Assembly: GCA_900551415.1 (NCBI GenBank)
Contig: URWB01000124.1
Span: 1-6,443, forward strand
Origin: an uncultured Eubacteriales bacterium
GTDB taxonomy: Bacteria; Bacillota; Clostridia; Peptostreptococcales; Anaerovoracaceae
Direction of reading: 5' to 3'
Length of the DNA: 6,443 bases
Made by a program: the position numbers and the translations under genes. The notes beneath the pieces were generated by a model. That model worked only from the letters and a program-made list of their open reading frames with translations. It made no database searches and was not told where the DNA came from. Shown here piece by piece: positions 4,740 to 6,443 of the stretch (position 1 is its first letter; the number at the start of each line of letters is the position of its first letter).

Positions 4740-4961
4740 AGTGTGGTGAATAAGATATTTTCAGACGGTGAAGGAACCAGTAGCCGGACGAGAAACCTTA
4801 CAGAGAGCGATCCCAAGCGTGGGGAATCAGTTAAGCAGCGCAGACGCGGCTTACGAGATCGAACGCGCAGGCTGAGAGGATCGCGGCGAAGCGTCCTGTG
4901 TGAATATCACTCCGGAGTCTGACACACTAAAGAGAGGCGGTCTTGTTTGAGGCTCGCAATT

Positions 4962-4995
4962 AGGGTGGTACCGCGGTTTATGTATAATCGTCCCT
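4962..4995 (+). promoter_or_regulatory. T-box antiterminator
   Basis: AGGG at the start of the T-box core (4962-4965) can pair with CCCT at 4992-4995, leaving TGGT (4966-4969) in the bulge that contacts the tRNA acceptor end. The 3' strand of this helix is also the 5' arm of the terminator, so the two structures cannot coexist. Confidence 0.85.
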
Positions 4996-5028
4996 AAATC
5001 AATGCAATCATTGGTTTAGGGATTTTTT
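4991..5028 (+). terminator. T-box-regulated terminator before ileS
   Basis: TCCCTAAATCAATG (4991-5004) pairs with CATTGGTTTAGGGA (5009-5022) over 14 bp with one G-U pair and a CAAT loop, followed by six T residues (5023-5028). It is an intrinsic terminator, expected to form when tRNA-Ile is charged. Confidence 0.95.
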
Positions 5029-5060
5029 CTTGTAAAGAACCAATGAAGAAAGGATCAGAT

Positions 5061-6443
5061 ATGTTTAAAAATTTATCAGAACAACCGATTGCGGAAGTGC
5101 AGAAGGAACAGGTCGCGAAGGAAGAAGACCTGCTGCACAAATGCGTCTCCGCGCGCGAGGGCGCGCCGTCCTTTGTATTCTATGAAGGACCTCCGACAGC
5201 GAACGGCAAGCCTGGCATCCACCACGTGATGGCAAGAACGCTCAAGGATTCCATCAACCGCTACAAGACCATGCAGGGCTATCAGGTGAAGAGAAAGGGC
5301 GGCTGGGATACCCATGGACTTCCGGTCGAGATCGAAGTGGAAAAACAGCTCGGATTCTCCGGCAAGCAGGATATCGAAGCGTACGGCATCAAGGAATTTA
5401 ACGAAAAATGCCGCGAATCTGTTTTTACCTACACGAATATGTGGACGGAGATGTCCGACCGCATGGCTTATATGGCTGACATGGATCACCCGTATATCAC
5501 GCTGGACAACGACTATATTGAAACCGGCTGGTGGATCCTCAAAAAAGCCTTCGATATGGGACTGATCTACGAGGGTCACAAGATCCTGCCGTACTGCCCG
5601 CGCTGCGGAACCGGACTGGCCTCCCATGAGGTCGCGCAAGGGTATAAGATGGTTAAAGTCAACACCCTGACCTGTAAATTCAAGAAAAAGGGTACAGACA
5701 ACGAATATTTTCTCGCGTGGACGACGACCCCTTGGACGCTGGCATCCAATATCGCGCTGACGGTCGGACCGGATATCGACTACGTCAAGGTGCGTATGAC
5801 CTCCGGAGACAACGAGGGCAATATCTTCTATGTCGCGAAAGGTCTGGCAGCCAAGGTACTCGCGGGCGACGAATACGAAGTGCTCGAGGAGCTCAAGGGC
5901 CGCGACATGGAATACTGGGAATATGAGCAGCTGATGCCGTTCTGCGTACCGGACAAAAATAAAAATGCGTTCATCGTTACCTGCATGGACTATGTTTCCA
6001 CAGAAGACGGTACCGGCATCGTACACACCGCGCCGGCCTTCGGTGAAGACGACTATCAGTGCGGCCGCAAATACAACCTCGCGGTGCTGCAGCCGGTTGA
6101 TGAAAGAGGCGAATACACCGAAACCCCTTGGAAGGGCCGCTTCGTTATGGAAGACGGTTTGGATGTCGATATCATCAAATACCTCGCGGAAGGCGATAAA
6201 ATCTACAAAAAAGAAAAATTGGAGCATAATTATCCGCACTGCTGGAGATGCGACACCCCACTGGTTTACTACGCGAAGCCGTCCTGGTATATCGAAATGT
6301 CCAAGCTGAAGGATCAACTCGTCGCGAACAACAATACCGTTAACTGGTATCCGGAGTACGTCGGCGAGAAGCGCTTCGGCAACTGGCTCGCGGAGGTCAA
6401 GGACTGGGCGATTTCCCGTTCCAGATACTGGGGAACCCCGATT
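5061..6443 (+). CDS. ileS: Isoleucyl-tRNA synthetase, 3' partial, with GXHH-type HIGH motif
   Basis: The first 461 codons of a class I synthetase that attaches isoleucine to tRNA-Ile; the frame runs off the right edge, and IleRS is usually 1,030-1,050 residues. Visible motifs: YEGPPTANG (41-49), then the HIGH signature as G52-I53-H54-H55; GWDTHGLPVE (81-90), typical of IleRS rather than ValRS or LeuRS; CPRC (179-182); the editing-domain TTTPWTL (221-227) and HTAPAFGEDD (322-331); CWRC (394-397); and WAISRSRYWG (449-458). KMSKS lies beyond the window. The GXHH form and the overall sequence style point to the type 2, eukaryote-like IleRS, a class known for mupirocin tolerance. ATG 5061 is chosen for AAAGGA at 5049-5054; an in-frame ATG at 5043 has no site. 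Expression is governed by the T-box leader immediately upstream. A long open frame on the opposite strand is only a shadow of this gene. Confidence 0.96.
   Translation, partial: MFKNLSEQPIAEVQKEQVAKEEDLLHKCVSAREGAPSFVFYEGPPTANGKPGIHHVMARTLKDSINRYKTMQGYQVKRKGGWDTHGLPVEIEVEKQLGFSGKQDIEAYGIKEFNEKCRESVFTYTNMWTEMSDRMAYMADMDHPYITLDNDYIETGWWILKKAFDMGLIYEGHKILPYCPRCGTGLASHEVAQGYKMVKVNTLTCKFKKKGTDNEYFLAWTTTPWTLASNIALTVGPDIDYVKVRMTSGDNEGNIFYVAKGLAAKVLAGDEYEVLEELKGRDMEYWEYEQLMPFCVPDKNKNAFIVTCMDYVSTEDGTGIVHTAPAFGEDDYQCGRKYNLAVLQPVDERGEYTETPWKGRFVMEDGLDVDIIKYLAEGDKIYKKEKLEHNYPHCWRCDTPLVYYAKPSWYIEMSKLKDQLVANNNTVNWYPEYVGEKRFGNWLAEVKDWAISRSRYWGTPI

Larger units (their letters stand above)
4746..5028 (+). promoter_or_regulatory. 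T-box riboswitch leader controlling ileS
   Basis: The leader holds the AGTA (4779-4782) and AGAGAGC (4802-4808) elements of stem I, a GTGTG/CACAC stem (4898-4902 with 4923-4927) at the position of stem III, and the T-box core AGGGTGGTACCGCGG (4962-4976). In this class, uncharged tRNA pairs its anticodon with a specifier codon in stem I and its 3' NCCA end with TGGN in the core, stabilising an antiterminator. Here TGGN is TGGT (4966-4969), matching a tRNA with discriminator A, as in tRNA-Ile. The best specifier candidate is ATC (Ile) at 4858-4860 in GAGATCGAAC, but I could not close the stem next to it cleanly, so this detail is tentative. Uncharged tRNA-Ile should raise ileS expression. Confidence 0.92.

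Noticed and set aside
5076..6317. Minus-strand open frame of 413 codons
   Set aside because: It lies wholly antisense to ileS, whose + frame carries every IleRS motif. The minus frame has no recognisable domain and arises from the codon bias of the + strand gene.
1..6443. CRISPR array, insertion sequence or attachment site
   Set aside because: No direct-repeat array, transposase-like frame, terminal inverted repeats or tRNA-associated duplication was seen.

Overview
The window looks like the chromosome of an anaerobic Firmicute, most likely a clostridium-type organism. The evidence is a class A RNase P RNA, strong Shine-Dalgarno sequences, a T-box leader on an aminoacyl-tRNA synthetase gene, and an anaerobe's oxygen-defence operon (PerR, rubrerythrin, desulfoferrodoxin). 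All recognised genes lie on the + strand. No mobile element, CRISPR array, tRNA or prophage sequence was seen.

Layout: (1) 1-1328 is a housekeeping block. It holds the 3' part of a Nif3-family gene, a 35-codon single-pass membrane mini-protein (772-879), and rnpB (about 890-1240) followed by a branched hairpin with a ten-T tract (1255-1328). (2) 1329-1509 has no convincing gene, but 1405-1489 can fold into a nested and partly alternative set of stems that I cannot assign to a known family. (3) 1492-3163 is a self-contained three-gene operon with its own promoter (17-bp spacer), an inverted repeat at the promoter and a perfect hairpin terminator. It encodes a small HTH protein of the DUF2089 type and two three-TM membrane proteins of unknown function that look like diverged relatives. 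(4) 3187-4669 is the PerR-type regulator gene, rubrerythrin and desulfoferrodoxin. They are preceded by a promoter and a PerR-box-like palindrome just after the -10, which suggests autoregulation and peroxide-induced expression. (5) 4711-6443 is a promoter, a T-box leader with mutually exclusive antiterminator and terminator, and the 5' 461 codons of ileS. The encoded IleRS carries a swapped HIGH signature (GIHH).

Working together: PerR would sense peroxide through bound metal and release the operon; rubrerythrin would reduce peroxide and desulfoferrodoxin would reduce superoxide. The ileS leader would read uncharged tRNA-Ile. The least explained and most interesting parts are the HTH/membrane-protein operon, the structured element upstream of it, and the noncanonical IleRS active-site motif. 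All family calls were made by eye from motifs, without database searches.
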